Shown here: positions 15,625-23,773 of the stretch, piece after piece
Numbering within the stretch: the stretch's first letter is position 1
Layout of the letters: every line of letters begins with the position of its first letter
NCBI GenBank assembly: GCA_964452725.1
Contig: CAYVMX010000008.1
Location: 1-39,402 of the forward strand
Reading direction: 5' to 3'
Source: CAYVMX01 sp964452725
Lineage (GTDB): Bacteria; Patescibacteriota; Gracilibacteria; JAHISY01
Length of the DNA: 39,402 nt
Translations under genes and position numbers: made by a program
The notes under the pieces: model-generated
What the model was told of the DNA's origin: nothing
Databases searched by the model: none
What the model saw: only the letters and a program-made list of their open reading frames with translations

Positions 15625-18090
15625 TTAGTGTTTTTTTACTAGTTTGTATTCAGTGAGTGCCGTATCTACTTTGGCGACTTCATGCCATTGACCGGCAGTG
15701 GTATAGATTTGGCGTAGCTGTTGCAATACAGTAGGACTGAGTTCTGATAGATTGGTCGCAGTGCTACTTCCGATTAGCTGGCTGAGACGCTGGCTGAGAC
15801 GCTGGTGGATAATTTGCGCAACTTGTTTTTGGACTGTCTTGGGTATTCGTCCGAGATGTTTTTTGGTGTAGGTCGCTAGTTTAGGGTTTTCATGCAGGAC
15901 AAACTCTGCCAATACAGCTGGTGCATCTACGTGTTTGAGTTTGGCTAGTGCTAGTGCTGCGAGTAGACGCAGTTCTTCATCTTCATGCTTTAGGTATTTT
16001 TCTAATCGTGGGCGTTCTTGGATTGCGCCAATCTCACCGAGCGTGTGGATAGCAGCACGTTGCGTTGCATGATCTTTGGCATCGAGTAGGGTGGTGAGCT
16101 GAATAGTTAGTTGAAGTCGATATTGTGGGAATTGCCATAGTGCAATGATGGCATTGGCTTTGACGTAAGGATCTTTGCTTTGTAAGTGTGGTTCTATGTA
16201 GTGTGCTGCCGAGACATCGTGAAAGAGCCCACAAACATATATACAATCAGCACGAATGACATTGTCAGCAGTATCCAATGTCTTAATCAAAAACGGTACA
16301 ACATCTGCCTGATGCATATTGGCAAAGACGTGGATAATTGCTGAACGAATTTCTTTGGAATTTTCTCTCTCAAAAAGATCTCTCAAGGCATTGACTACAC
16401 GATATTGAGTAAATGCTTGTGTAAAGAAATGCTTTCCAAGATTTTGGAATTTACCTAAAGCACTAACTGCTGCCAGTTTGATTTCTGGATTGGGATCATC
16501 GAAGCATCTTAGTATTTCAGGGATTGTTTTGGGATCGTGAATATGTCCAAGAGTTTCCAAGATTTTTTTGCGGAGTGAGACACTTTCTTTTTTGTACAAT
16601 AAATTTTTAACCAAAATCTCAGCTGCATTGGTATGACCTCGTTGCGCAAGTATTTCGATCGAATTGAATTTCGCAGGGTGATCACCGAACATCTCTAGAT
16701 TTTTTTTGGAGACGTGCGTATAGCGTTCACGTAGTCGCCACAATGTTATACCCATGATTACCACGGCACTGAGGATTGCGAGATTGATTGCTAGTGTGAG
16801 TGCATCTCCGTAAAAAAGTGCCGACAACCCAAAGATCGCTCCTGTACCGAGTATCACACCGAGCGGACGGATGAGACCTTCGAGTAACTCTTTGGCATGA
16901 TCACGGACACTCTCGCGTAACGCGTAAAAGCTACTATGGTAGGCAGCAGTATAGATACCAGTGGTCGCTTCAAACAATGCCTTGGCTGCTGCTGCCGAGG
17001 CAAAGCCAAATTTAAAAGTCATTCCTAGTGTAGTAACAAGTGAAATAATCGGATGTACCTGTAGTGTGCGTATGATACCGAGACGTTCGATGACACGACT
17101 AGTGAGGAAAAGCTGAGTCAAAAGTGCTAGCAATGAAAAACCAATATGCAGCATACCCAATCCCTCCGTGAGGAGATTCTCGTGACTATTAGTATTTTCA
17201 CCGCTTGCGCGCATTGGCTCAGTAGATGTATTCTCTGTAGTCATGGCAGCAATTTCGCGTTCCGCTCCTACACTTTCATCGACAGCCTTAGTGTATTGAA
17301 AGTTGAGTAGCGTAAAAAATGACCACTGTAGCAAGACAACCAACAAAAGCCCACGTAGAAATGGAATATTTTTCAGATGACTACCACCTTCACGGATTTT
17401 TTGGAGTCTGCTTGTATGTTTTAGTGTCGACTTGTTATTAGTGAGTGTTGGTAGCTGATGTCGTTGTTGATAAAAAATCAATAAAATGGGAAAAATCAAA
17501 GCTATACTGCCAGCCCAGATAAAAGTTAGCTGCGGAGCTTCAAAGTGTAAGACATCAATTGCAAATAAGATAATAAGACCACCAACGATACCACCGATAT
17601 ATTCACTTGATTCTATTAGCGGGAAGGCGCGTTGACTTTCTAGTGGTGAAAAAAGATCTTCGATAAAAAGACTAAGTAAAATATTGAGCTGGGCAAAGAA
17701 GATTGATTCAGCCAGTAACGCCAGGGTAAAGAAGTAAAGTAGGTTTTCAGTTATATTGAAAAAGATCAGGCTTGCTACAAGCAAGATCGCACCACTGGCG
17801 ACTGTACTTAGTAGTACTGTTCGGCGTTTTATCCTATGGACAATGCTCGAAAAGGCGATCGTACCTAGAATGATCAGACCAGCATTTGCTATGAAAAGCA
17901 GTGGTAAATAGCCGATGCCTAGACGATTTACAAACATCGCAGTCAGCATAGTCCAGCCGATAGTGAAGCCGACTTGAGAGCAAAACTTTAGTAGCCAAGC
18001 AAATGAGATACGAGGAAACTCATGCGGTGCGACATTGAAGAGGCTAGCGAACCAAGTACCGAAGCTGGTATTTTTATTTTTAGAGTTCAA
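15625..18090 (-). CDS. multi-pass transporter (MFS / ATP:ADP-antiporter-like) fused to HEAT repeats
   Basis: The 821-residue protein has an N-terminal half (about 1-450) with some 12 hydrophobic segments and a C-terminal half (about 475-790) of HEAT-like helical repeats (for example KILETLGHIHDPKTIPEILRC, LAAVSALGKF and QRAAIHTLGEIGAI). The start, E-x2-R followed by RLGIGYLPLLFIANAG, resembles bacterial TLC/Npt-type proteins fused to HEAT repeats; in that wider family the membrane part exchanges nucleotides. That assignment is from recall of the pattern; a generic MFS carrier is the alternative. The start is TTG (in-frame upstream stops leave no ATG), 16 nt after the expected transcript start. 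The promoter is near-perfect. The STAS gene follows. A 12-bp direct repeat codes for RLSQRLSQ near the C-terminus. Confidence 0.72.
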   Translation of the reverse strand: MNSKNKNTSFGTWFASLFNVAPHEFPRISFAWLLKFCSQVGFTIGWTMLTAMFVNRLGIGYLPLLFIANAGLIILGTIAFSSIVHRIKRRTVLLSTVASGAILLVASLIFFNITENLLYFFTLALLAESIFFAQLNILLSLFIEDLFSPLESQRAFPLIESSEYIGGIVGGLIILFAIDVLHFEAPQLTFIWAGSIALIFPILLIFYQQRHQLPTLTNNKSTLKHTSRLQKIREGGSHLKNIPFLRGLLLVVLLQWSFFTLLNFQYTKAVDESVGAEREIAAMTTENTSTEPMRASGENTNSHENLLTEGLGMLHIGFSLLALLTQLFLTSRVIERLGIIRTLQVHPIISLVTTLGMTFKFGFASAAAAKALFEATTGIYTAAYHSSFYALRESVRDHAKELLEGLIRPLGVILGTGAIFGLSALFYGDALTLAINLAILSAVVIMGITLWRLRERYTHVSKKNLEMFGDHPAKFNSIEILAQRGHTNAAEILVKNLLYKKESVSLRKKILETLGHIHDPKTIPEILRCFDDPNPEIKLAAVSALGKFQNLGKHFFTQAFTQYRVVNALRDLFERENSKEIRSAIIHVFANMHQADVVPFLIKTLDTADNVIRADCIYVCGLFHDVSAAHYIEPHLQSKDPYVKANAIIALWQFPQYRLQLTIQLTTLLDAKDHATQRAAIHTLGEIGAIQERPRLEKYLKHEDEELRLLAALALAKLKHVDAPAVLAEFVLHENPKLATYTKKHLGRIPKTVQKQVAQIIHQRLSQRLSQLIGSSTATNLSELSPTVLQQLRQIYTTAGQWHEVAKVDTALTEYKLVKKH

Positions 18091-18112
18091 TTTTGTTTTT
18101 TAAGCTCTTTTT

Positions 18113-18141
18113 ATTATAACAAAAAATATAATATAAGTCAA
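18113..18141 (-). promoter_or_regulatory. strong promoter of the transporter-HEAT/STAS unit
   Basis: On the minus strand, TTGACT-N17-TATAAT, with a perfect -10 box. The surrounding 18091-18225 stretch is very A+T-rich and otherwise holds no gene. Confidence 0.75.
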
Positions 18142-18225
18142 ATAAATAGCTAACCTAAAACAAAAAGTAGCCTAAACCAAATCCAACTATTCTACTGTCT
18201 GGTAAATAATTTTTAAATTAAAGAT

Positions 18226-19338
18226 TTAACGTCGTCCTCCTCGTTTTTTGGCATTTGCCGCTACGCCTTTTTTTTGACTTAGATCTAGCTGGTAGACAGC
18301 ACGACCAACACGTACGAACCAAGGTGTTTTTTGTAGATTGAGAGAGATTGTTCCTTTCTTTACTTGACGCTGTTTGAGCACGCCTTTGGTTATTTCCTCT
18401 TTAGTGAGTGGGCTTTTTTTTGCTAATAAGTCTTCGATTATCTCAGCGACAGTACCTTGATTGTAGCCCCAGTCTTTCAGGGCATAGAGACCACGACCGA
18501 TCAGAACGAAGTTTTCATCACGGATTAGCTCATTGTGTACTGCTTGGACTGTAACGACTTTTTTGTCGAAGCCATGATCAGAGATAACATTGGCAACCTC
18601 CACGAAGTGAAGCGGCTTGCCATGTTGTTTCATGATGATGAGTGCTTTGTCACGAATACTACGTGGATTGATATGTCGCCAGTTGATTAGACCCCAACCA
18701 CCTTCGACTTTTTTCAAACGGTGGTCGAGCGGTAGGGCATTTGTAATTGTTTCAGCCTTAAATTGCTTGCCAGCATTGGCAAAGGTGGCGCGCAGCTGAT
18801 TTGTGAGTTTATCTTCAGCGACAATGTCTTTTTGCTTACTTAGAGCACTGAGAGCTTTGTCGGCGATTGTAGCTATATCAGCAGTAGTAAGCTCAATATC
18901 ATGCCAAAATGGTTTGAATTGATGAGTGCGTTCTTGCTTTTTTACAGATTCATCGACTGCGAGAGAGAGCCGAATGATATTGCCGTCGACATCAGAAACA
19001 GAATGAATTGAATTGAGTACTTGAGAGATTAGGTTTTCTTCCAACATGACTCCACCAGCTCTATCGAGGATTTCACGGGCAATTTCATTGACGTGTTTGA
19101 GTTTGGTATTTGCGATCGTGCGTCGTAGTTTTTGTAATGCGATCGACTCGATTTGGCGGATACGTTCACGAGTAACATCAAATTTTTGACCGATTGCTTC
19201 GAGTGTTTGGCGTTGACCACCAGTCAGAGCAAAACGCTTGGTGACGACATCGCGCTCTTTTTCAGACAGTACAAGAAAAATCTCATCGACAGTGGAGGAA
19301 AGATCTATCTTTACGTTGCTACTGGTAGTTGAATTCAT
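18226..19338 (-). CDS. sigma-70 region 4 fused to a HARE-HTH (RNAP delta-like) domain
   Basis: The 370-residue protein begins with a clear sigma-70 region 4 (about 22-75): LSEKERDVVTKRFAL, then TLEAIGQKF and the recognition helix DVTRERIRQIESIALQKLRR, as in primary sigma factors. Regions 1-3 are absent, so it cannot melt promoters by itself. Residues about 225-300 form a HARE-HTH-type winged helix (ALIIMKQHGKPLHFVEVANVI, then VLIGRGLYALKDWG), the fold also found in the delta subunit of RNA polymerase. A second winged-helix-like segment follows (about 305-355), then a Gly/Arg/Lys-rich tail. It probably modulates RNA polymerase or binds -35-like DNA. It is divergent from the pilin-module operon, which makes that operon a possible target (inference). 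Confidence 0.85.
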   Translation of the reverse strand: MNSTTSSNVKIDLSSTVDEIFLVLSEKERDVVTKRFALTGGQRQTLEAIGQKFDVTRERIRQIESIALQKLRRTIANTKLKHVNEIAREILDRAGGVMLEENLISQVLNSIHSVSDVDGNIIRLSLAVDESVKKQERTHQFKPFWHDIELTTADIATIADKALSALSKQKDIVAEDKLTNQLRATFANAGKQFKAETITNALPLDHRLKKVEGGWGLINWRHINPRSIRDKALIIMKQHGKPLHFVEVANVISDHGFDKKVVTVQAVHNELIRDENFVLIGRGLYALKDWGYNQGTVAEIIEDLLAKKSPLTKEEITKGVLKQRQVKKGTISLNLQKTPWFVRVGRAVYQLDLSQKKGVAANAKKRGGRR

Positions 19339-19566
19339 AGCTGGAAAGTTACTATATTTTGAAAGTTGAAATGAAGACTGGTAGAAAGACTAAATTTATT
19401 TGACGAGTTTGTCAATATAAGGGTGAAACATCTTTTTGTACAGTGTTCTACGGTATTTTTTGATAAATTTATTAAAGGTTAAGTAGTTGATAATAAAGTA
19501 TCCAGCTTTATTTGTCAATAGGCTCATACAAAAATATACTAAGTAGCAATTCTTCCCTCTAGAGAC

Positions 19567-19595
19567 TTGTTTTTTACGCATAAATCTGGTAAAAT
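19567..19595 (+). promoter_or_regulatory. promoter of the pilin-module operon
   Basis: TTGTTT-N17-TAAAAT, with the expected transcript start about 18 nt before the TTG start at 19620. It lies in an A+T-rich 281-bp gap (19339-19619) facing the sigma4/HARE gene. Confidence 0.65.
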
Positions 19596-19619
19596 AAGAA
19601 GATTTCATAAAAATAAAAT

Positions 19620-20939
19620 TTGACTCCGATAAAACAAAATATCACTTCGCAGTTATTGATTCGTACCAAGATTTTGGTAGTTGGAGTGCTTTTGGGATTG
19701 GTATTTTTGACTGCTAGTTCAGCCGTTTGGGCTACGACGTTAGATCTACCCACTAAAACTGCTGTTGATATTGGGATTACTAATATCAGTATCAGTGATA
19801 CTAATAATGCTCAGCTAATCACAGACTTGTATGACAAAAGTAATTCCACAGGTTTAATCTATAAGACTATTCATATCGCCAAGTATGTCCTCGGTGGTAT
19901 TTTCATGGTGTTTCTCGCGATCTATGCGATCAGTCTTATCACTGCCAATGGTAATGATGAAAGTGTTACCGAATTCAAAAACTCTATGATTTATACATTG
20001 ATCGGCTTCATCGTACTTGCGCTGGCTGATCCAGTTTCTCAGGCATTCAATTTTAGTGATCAAAGCATTGGTAACTTCATCTCTGATGGGGCTGCACTCA
20101 ATAGGTCTGTCGAAATTGGTGGTTACTCGCTGCGTGCTGCTGCTAAGCTAATTCAGTACTTGCTGGGTGGTATGGCGCTACTCTATATGGGCATGGCGGG
20201 TTTCCGTATTATCACTGCCAATGGCAACGACGATACTGTCACAACCGCTCGCAAAACTATCATCTGGGCGACGCTGGGTTTGGTGTTTGCTACTATGGTC
20301 GTGCCACTCGTAGACAATATCTTTGCTCCTGTAGCAGATAGTAGTCAGAGTATTATTGTTGATATTGATCCTACTTTGTCACTAGATGATCAGCATGCAT
20401 TATTACTCGAGGCTGGTCGACTGGCTTCACGTGCGGCAATACTCAATCAGGTCAAATTTTTTCAGACTTTCGTCGCAGTGACAGCAACACTTATGCTTTT
20501 CCTCGTAGGGTTCAAGATGGTGACATCAGGCGACAACGAAGAGATCATCACCAAACAAAAGAAGATGCTTACGTGGATCTTTCTCGGTATGAGTACGATC
20601 CTCATCTCTGAGGCTTTTGTTGCGGTTTTTGCCCCAGAGGTCGGTGGTCAAATTGTAGCACCTGGTATAGATCAAATTGGTACTTTTTCTGAGCAGCTCG
20701 GTGGTTTTACCAACTTCCTTTTGACCTTTACCGGCAGTCTCGCAGTACTTGCGCTTATCGTAGGCGCACTTTACTTCAGTACGGCGGCGGTCAATGCTGA
20801 GCAAGCTGAGAAAGGCAAGAAGATTATTCTCGCGGCTGTGCTGGGTTTGGTACTTACAATCTCGGCTTATGCTATCGTCAATACGATTCTCTCGGGTAAT
20901 GCCGTAATACCCGATGCTTCAATTTCTGTTGGTCCATAA
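19620..20939 (+). CDS. membrane protein with four T4SS-pilin-like (VirB2/TrbC) modules
   Basis: The 439-residue protein has a signal-like N-terminus (about 14-39, ending SSAVWA), then four copies of one module: an amphipathic start, a membrane helix, a short loop with G-N/D-D/E, a Lys-rich turn, and a second membrane helix. The loop motifs lie at 109-113 (ANGND), 200-204 (ANGND), 303-307 (SGDNE) and about 390-401 (AVNAEQAEKGKK). The module matches the single-unit VirB2/TrbC-like pilins common in CPR genomes, here concatenated. The start is TTG: an in-frame TAA lies two codons upstream and no nearby ATG exists. It heads the block to 25981; the next gene starts 7 bp after its stop. A polymeric pilus/channel or a membrane scaffold are both possible. 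Confidence 0.8.
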   Translation: MTPIKQNITSQLLIRTKILVVGVLLGLVFLTASSAVWATTLDLPTKTAVDIGITNISISDTNNAQLITDLYDKSNSTGLIYKTIHIAKYVLGGIFMVFLAIYAISLITANGNDESVTEFKNSMIYTLIGFIVLALADPVSQAFNFSDQSIGNFISDGAALNRSVEIGGYSLRAAAKLIQYLLGGMALLYMGMAGFRIITANGNDDTVTTARKTIIWATLGLVFATMVVPLVDNIFAPVADSSQSIIVDIDPTLSLDDQHALLLEAGRLASRAAILNQVKFFQTFVAVTATLMLFLVGFKMVTSGDNEEIITKQKKMLTWIFLGMSTILISEAFVAVFAPEVGGQIVAPGIDQIGTFSEQLGGFTNFLLTFTGSLAVLALIVGALYFSTAAVNAEQAEKGKKIILAAVLGLVLTISAYAIVNTILSGNAVIPDASISVGP

Positions 20940-20946
20940 TTTTATA

Positions 20947-22308
20947 ATGATTTTTTTGAAAAAAATATTCGTTACGATACTCCTCTTGCTCTTCGGGCTG
21001 GGTGGCCTGGGTTTTGGCGCGATTTCTACCTTTGCTACGATTGGGTTGCCAGCGGGTTTCACGCAAGATTCTGGCTATGATACCAATGCTAGTAATACTG
21101 GCTTGGACCAGCGAGGTGGAGATTTTCAGAATCCTGGAATTGGTGAAATCAATGCAGTACTCTACAATGTCAAAGATTATATCAAATATATTGCAGGTAG
21201 TTTGGCGATTCTCTGGCTGATGGTTTCGGCTTTTCGACTCGTGGTTGCTGCTAGTGATGAGGCAATCCAAAGTGCCAAAAAAGGCATTCAGTGGGGCATA
21301 GTGGGTTTGATTTTGGTCTTTACTGTTGATATCGCTGTGATTGCCTTCTTCGAAGGTGGAGCAGCTGCGACACCAGGTAAGAGCTTGATAGATATTAATA
21401 ATCTCGGTGTAAACGGTGGACTCAACAGTACGCTACTAAATGATATTGCTACATATTTTACTTATGATGTTCGTCAGATTTTTGATTTCATCAAGGTCTA
21501 CGGTGGTGCGGTTGCCGTGCTGCTTATTTTCGCAGCAGGTTTTCAGATGATCACAGCTGGTGGCAATGAAGAGTCTATCGAGAAACAAAAGAAATATTTA
21601 ATACATGCGGTCACTGCTTTCGTTACACTTGTCATGGTCGACTTCTTTATCTTCAACGTGATCTATCCGATCGGTGATTTAGGTATTGATGGTGTGGTAA
21701 CCAACTTCAACTCTGATTGCGTGGAGTACTACACAGGAGATCTCGCTCAAGCACCAGCAGGTTGTCGCTCGGCTAGTGAGCTGGCATCGGCTGGCAATGA
21801 TTATATTTTTGGAGTAGTAAATTTTTTTAGTAGCTTGATTGGGGCGATTGCGGTCTTTTTTATTATTTATTCTGGAGTACGGATTATCGCTTCTTTTGGT
21901 GATCAAGAAGTAATTGATAAACATAAAAAAACTTTGCTCTGGTCGCTTGCAGGTCTTGTGATTGTGTTATTGTCTCGCAATGTCTCAAGTTTTTTCCTGA
22001 CAGATCTCACTACTGGCGATGTCGTAGCTAACCCAATACAGGGTATCGTTGATCTGGCTGGTATCACAAATTTCCTCGCAACTTTTGTTAGCATCTTTAG
22101 TCTGTTGGCGATCTTGATCGCTGGTGTTATCTGGGTGTCTAATTTTGGCAATCAGGAAGTCGCCGACAAGGCAAAGAAAATTATTTTTGGAGCGGTAATT
22201 GGTGTGATCTTGAGTCTTGCAGCTTATGCGATCGTCAATTCTATTTTGGCTGGTGATCCGACAGGTGGTGCTGCTGGTACTAGCGTAGGTGTCCAAATAT
22301 CCTTTTAG
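20947..22308 (+). CDS. second four-module T4SS-pilin-like membrane protein
   Basis: About 453 residues from the ATG at 20947; the frame extends upstream to 20914, but that part overlaps the previous gene. It has a signal-like N-terminal helix (MIFLKKIFVTILLLLFGLGG). The four two-helix modules have loops AASDEAIQSAKK, GGNEESIEKQKK, FGDQEVIDKHKK and FGNQEVADKAKK, each followed by a hydrophobic helix rich in Gly/Val/Ile. A cysteine pair in an extracytoplasmic loop (SDCVEYYTGDLAQAPAGCRS) between modules 2 and 3 could form a disulfide. It is a clear paralog of the preceding gene with the same architecture. A hairpin follows its stop, then a fresh promoter. Confidence 0.8.
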   Translation: MIFLKKIFVTILLLLFGLGGLGFGAISTFATIGLPAGFTQDSGYDTNASNTGLDQRGGDFQNPGIGEINAVLYNVKDYIKYIAGSLAILWLMVSAFRLVVAASDEAIQSAKKGIQWGIVGLILVFTVDIAVIAFFEGGAAATPGKSLIDINNLGVNGGLNSTLLNDIATYFTYDVRQIFDFIKVYGGAVAVLLIFAAGFQMITAGGNEESIEKQKKYLIHAVTAFVTLVMVDFFIFNVIYPIGDLGIDGVVTNFNSDCVEYYTGDLAQAPAGCRSASELASAGNDYIFGVVNFFSSLIGAIAVFFIIYSGVRIIASFGDQEVIDKHKKTLLWSLAGLVIVLLSRNVSSFFLTDLTTGDVVANPIQGIVDLAGITNFLATFVSIFSLLAILIAGVIWVSNFGNQEVADKAKKIIFGAVIGVILSLAAYAIVNSILAGDPTGGAAGTSVGVQISF

Positions 22309-22314
22309 CACCAT

Positions 22315-22335
22315 GGCTTGATGCTGCGTCAAGCC
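22315..22335 (+). other. stem-loop after the second pilin-module gene
   Basis: A perfect 7-bp stem GGCTTGA/TCAAGCC with a 7-nt loop, 7 bp past the stop. It is followed by CCAAAGAC rather than a T-run, so it may be a weak terminator, a pause or an mRNA-stability element. Confidence 0.4.
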
Positions 22336-22343
22336 CCAAAGAC

Positions 22344-22372
22344 TTGATTTTTGAGCTTGAATTTGCTAAAAT
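22344..22372 (+). promoter_or_regulatory. internal promoter before the 47-residue ORF and pilin genes
   Basis: TTGATT-N17-TAAAAT, directly after the stem-loop. The predicted leader to the ATG at 22423 is about 43 nt and includes a C6 run. Confidence 0.6.
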
Positions 22373-22422
22373 GATTAGATTTCTTAACAGAAATTAAAAC
22401 AAAAATTTAACCCCCCTCAACT

Positions 22423-22566
22423 ATGGCTATCGCCAAAACAAAAACTACTCGTCGGGCTTCTGTACGTCGTGTGCACTTTGCGATTCGTGCGATTCGTAAT
22501 GCCAATCCGCGGCATTTTCGTAGTCACAAGGCAGGACACGTCTTGGCACGGATTTTTTCTCTTTAG
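22423..22566 (+). CDS. 47-residue basic small protein resembling the tail of the next pilin
   Basis: A short frame from ATG at 22423 to TAG at 22564-22566. The product is strongly basic (Arg, His, Lys-rich) with no membrane helix. Its stretch VRRVHFAIRAIRNANPRHFRS resembles the cytoplasmic N-terminal tail of the protein at 22640 (FTVRRIANRNPRHARSF). It therefore looks like that tail without its membrane part: either a small regulatory or assembly protein, or a decayed paralog. It has a good promoter and leader of its own. It is not ribosomal protein L34, although composition and size are similar. It is moderately likely to be expressed. Confidence 0.5.
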   Translation: MAIAKTKTTRRASVRRVHFAIRAIRNANPRHFRSHKAGHVLARIFSL

Positions 22567-22639
22567 GGTGAATTTTCAAGTCTCAAAAATTGTTTAAGGG
22601 TTATCCAGATTTTTGCCATAGTTTTTCAATCAAAATAAA

Positions 22640-23203
22640 ATGCCCACCAAAACTAAAAAGAAATCGTTACCGCATTTCACGGTGCGCCGTATCGCCAATC
22701 GTAATCCACGTCATGCCCGCAGTTTTCTCCGGATACACCGAAGGCTTTGGTCATTGACACTACTTTTTAGCATCTTACTGATCACAATCGCTGGATTTAT
22801 GGCTCTGATTGGCGACCTGACAGGTGCGAATATGCAAGCATCTATTTCGATTAGTGGTGCTGGTGACGGCTGGAGTGGGACTATCGGTGCCGGTGGACCG
22901 GCGATCAATGGACCGGGTGCGCAGGTTGGTTTTGATGTTTTTAGTACATCGTACTTTGGCAATAAGTACGGTAGTGCTATTGGTATTGTCACTGGTTGGA
23001 CGAACTTTGCTTTACCGTTTGTCTCGGTGCTTGCGATTGCCGCTCTGATTTATGCTGGCTTCCTTTATATCACGGGCTTGGGTAATGACGAACAAATCCA
23101 AAAAGCCAAGAAAATTATCATCTGGGTAGTGATCGGTATCGTTTTGATCTTCTCTGCTTACGCTATCGTCAAGACGGTTATGTCTGGTAATTCTAGTATT
23201 TAA
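22640..23203 (+). CDS. single-module T4SS-pilin-like protein
   Basis: The 187-residue protein has a basic N-terminal cytoplasmic tail (about 1-35), then a membrane helix (about 36-57). A Gly/Ser-rich extracytoplasmic segment follows (ISISGAGDGWSGTIGAGGP, about 67-85 and onward). The C-terminus (about 117-187) is one VirB2/TrbC-like module: a helix, the loop GLGNDEQIQKAKK, and a helix IIIWVVIGIVLIFSAYAIV. This matches the usual single-unit CPR pilin. It lies 7 bp upstream of its close paralog at 23211; the two share a 27-bp identical stretch in the module. Leader CAAAATAAA directly before the ATG, with no Shine-Dalgarno motif. Confidence 0.82.
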   Translation: MPTKTKKKSLPHFTVRRIANRNPRHARSFLRIHRRLWSLTLLFSILLITIAGFMALIGDLTGANMQASISISGAGDGWSGTIGAGGPAINGPGAQVGFDVFSTSYFGNKYGSAIGIVTGWTNFALPFVSVLAIAALIYAGFLYITGLGNDEQIQKAKKIIIWVVIGIVLIFSAYAIVKTVMSGNSSI

Positions 23204-23210
23204 ATTTTTT

Positions 23211-23759
23211 ATGCTACGTAAAAAACTATCAACTCGTAAACAAAACTTGCTTCAGCGTAAAGCTGGCGGAAGATTATATTTTTTCTTAGTTGGGTTAGCT
23301 TTTTTTATCACACTAGTTTTTTCATTTGGTGTCACAGGAGACAGTTTAGTGACTTCGATTGGTAATATCAGTATTGGCGGTGGTGGTAGTATCAGTATTG
23401 GCGGTGGTGGTAGTGTCAGCGGTGGTAGTAGCAGCAATATTCAGCCAGGCTGTGGTAGTGGTAATTGTCTTGCGCCTCCGGCGCCAGCTGCCTATAGTGA
23501 TGGCATTGCTACTGAGGATTCGCTGAAGTCGACTATTCTCAAGTGGGTTAATTTTTTTCTCGGTTTTTTCAGTTTGCTCGCGATGATCGCGCTTATTTTC
23601 GCTGGGTTTCTCTATGTCACATCAGCTGGTAATGATGAGCAGGCTCAAAAAGCTAAGAAGATTATCATCTGGGTAGTGATCGGTATCATCGTAGTGCTGA
23701 TTGCTTATGTACTCGTCAATTCACTTATTAGTTTTGGTCCCAAGGGACAAGAACCTTAA
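23211..23759 (+). CDS. single-module T4SS-pilin-like protein with Gly-rich repeat
   Basis: The 182-residue paralog of the preceding protein has a basic N-terminal tail, a membrane helix (about 23-42), and a Gly/Ser-rich ectodomain made partly of an ISIGGGGS repeat (about 51-75). A CGSGNC pair follows (about 80-85) that could form a disulfide. The module has the loop SAGNDEQAQKAKK and the helix IIIWVVIGIIVVLIAYVLV. The Gly-rich part is encoded by a perfect 24-bp tandem repeat. The PKD protein starts 14 bp downstream. It probably forms, with its paralog, the major subunit(s) of the surface structure (inference). Confidence 0.82.
   Translation: MLRKKLSTRKQNLLQRKAGGRLYFFLVGLAFFITLVFSFGVTGDSLVTSIGNISIGGGGSISIGGGGSVSGGSSSNIQPGCGSGNCLAPPAPAAYSDGIATEDSLKSTILKWVNFFLGFFSLLAMIALIFAGFLYVTSAGNDEQAQKAKKIIIWVVIGIIVVLIAYVLVNSLISFGPKGQEP
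23367..23414 (+). repeat. 24-bp tandem repeat, two perfect copies
   Basis: The 24-bp unit at 23367-23390 is repeated identically at 23391-23414, followed by a shorter degenerate copy. It encodes the ISIGGGGS repeat of the pilin-like protein, so copy number could change by slippage without breaking the frame. Confidence 0.9.
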
Positions 23760-23773
23760 ACCAATGATACTCT

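Noticed and set aside
19396..19608. 70-residue minus-strand frame in the A+T-rich gap before the pilin operon
   Set aside because: It covers the pilin promoter on the other strand, has no recognisable domain or promoter of its own, and A+T-rich DNA easily gives such Lys/Tyr/Phe-rich frames. Not excluded, but unsupported.
22423..22566. Ribosomal protein L34 for the 47-residue basic ORF
   Set aside because: Size and basicity are similar, but the conserved L34 opening (KRTFQPS) and GFRxRM motif are missing, whereas similarity to the next gene's tail is evident.
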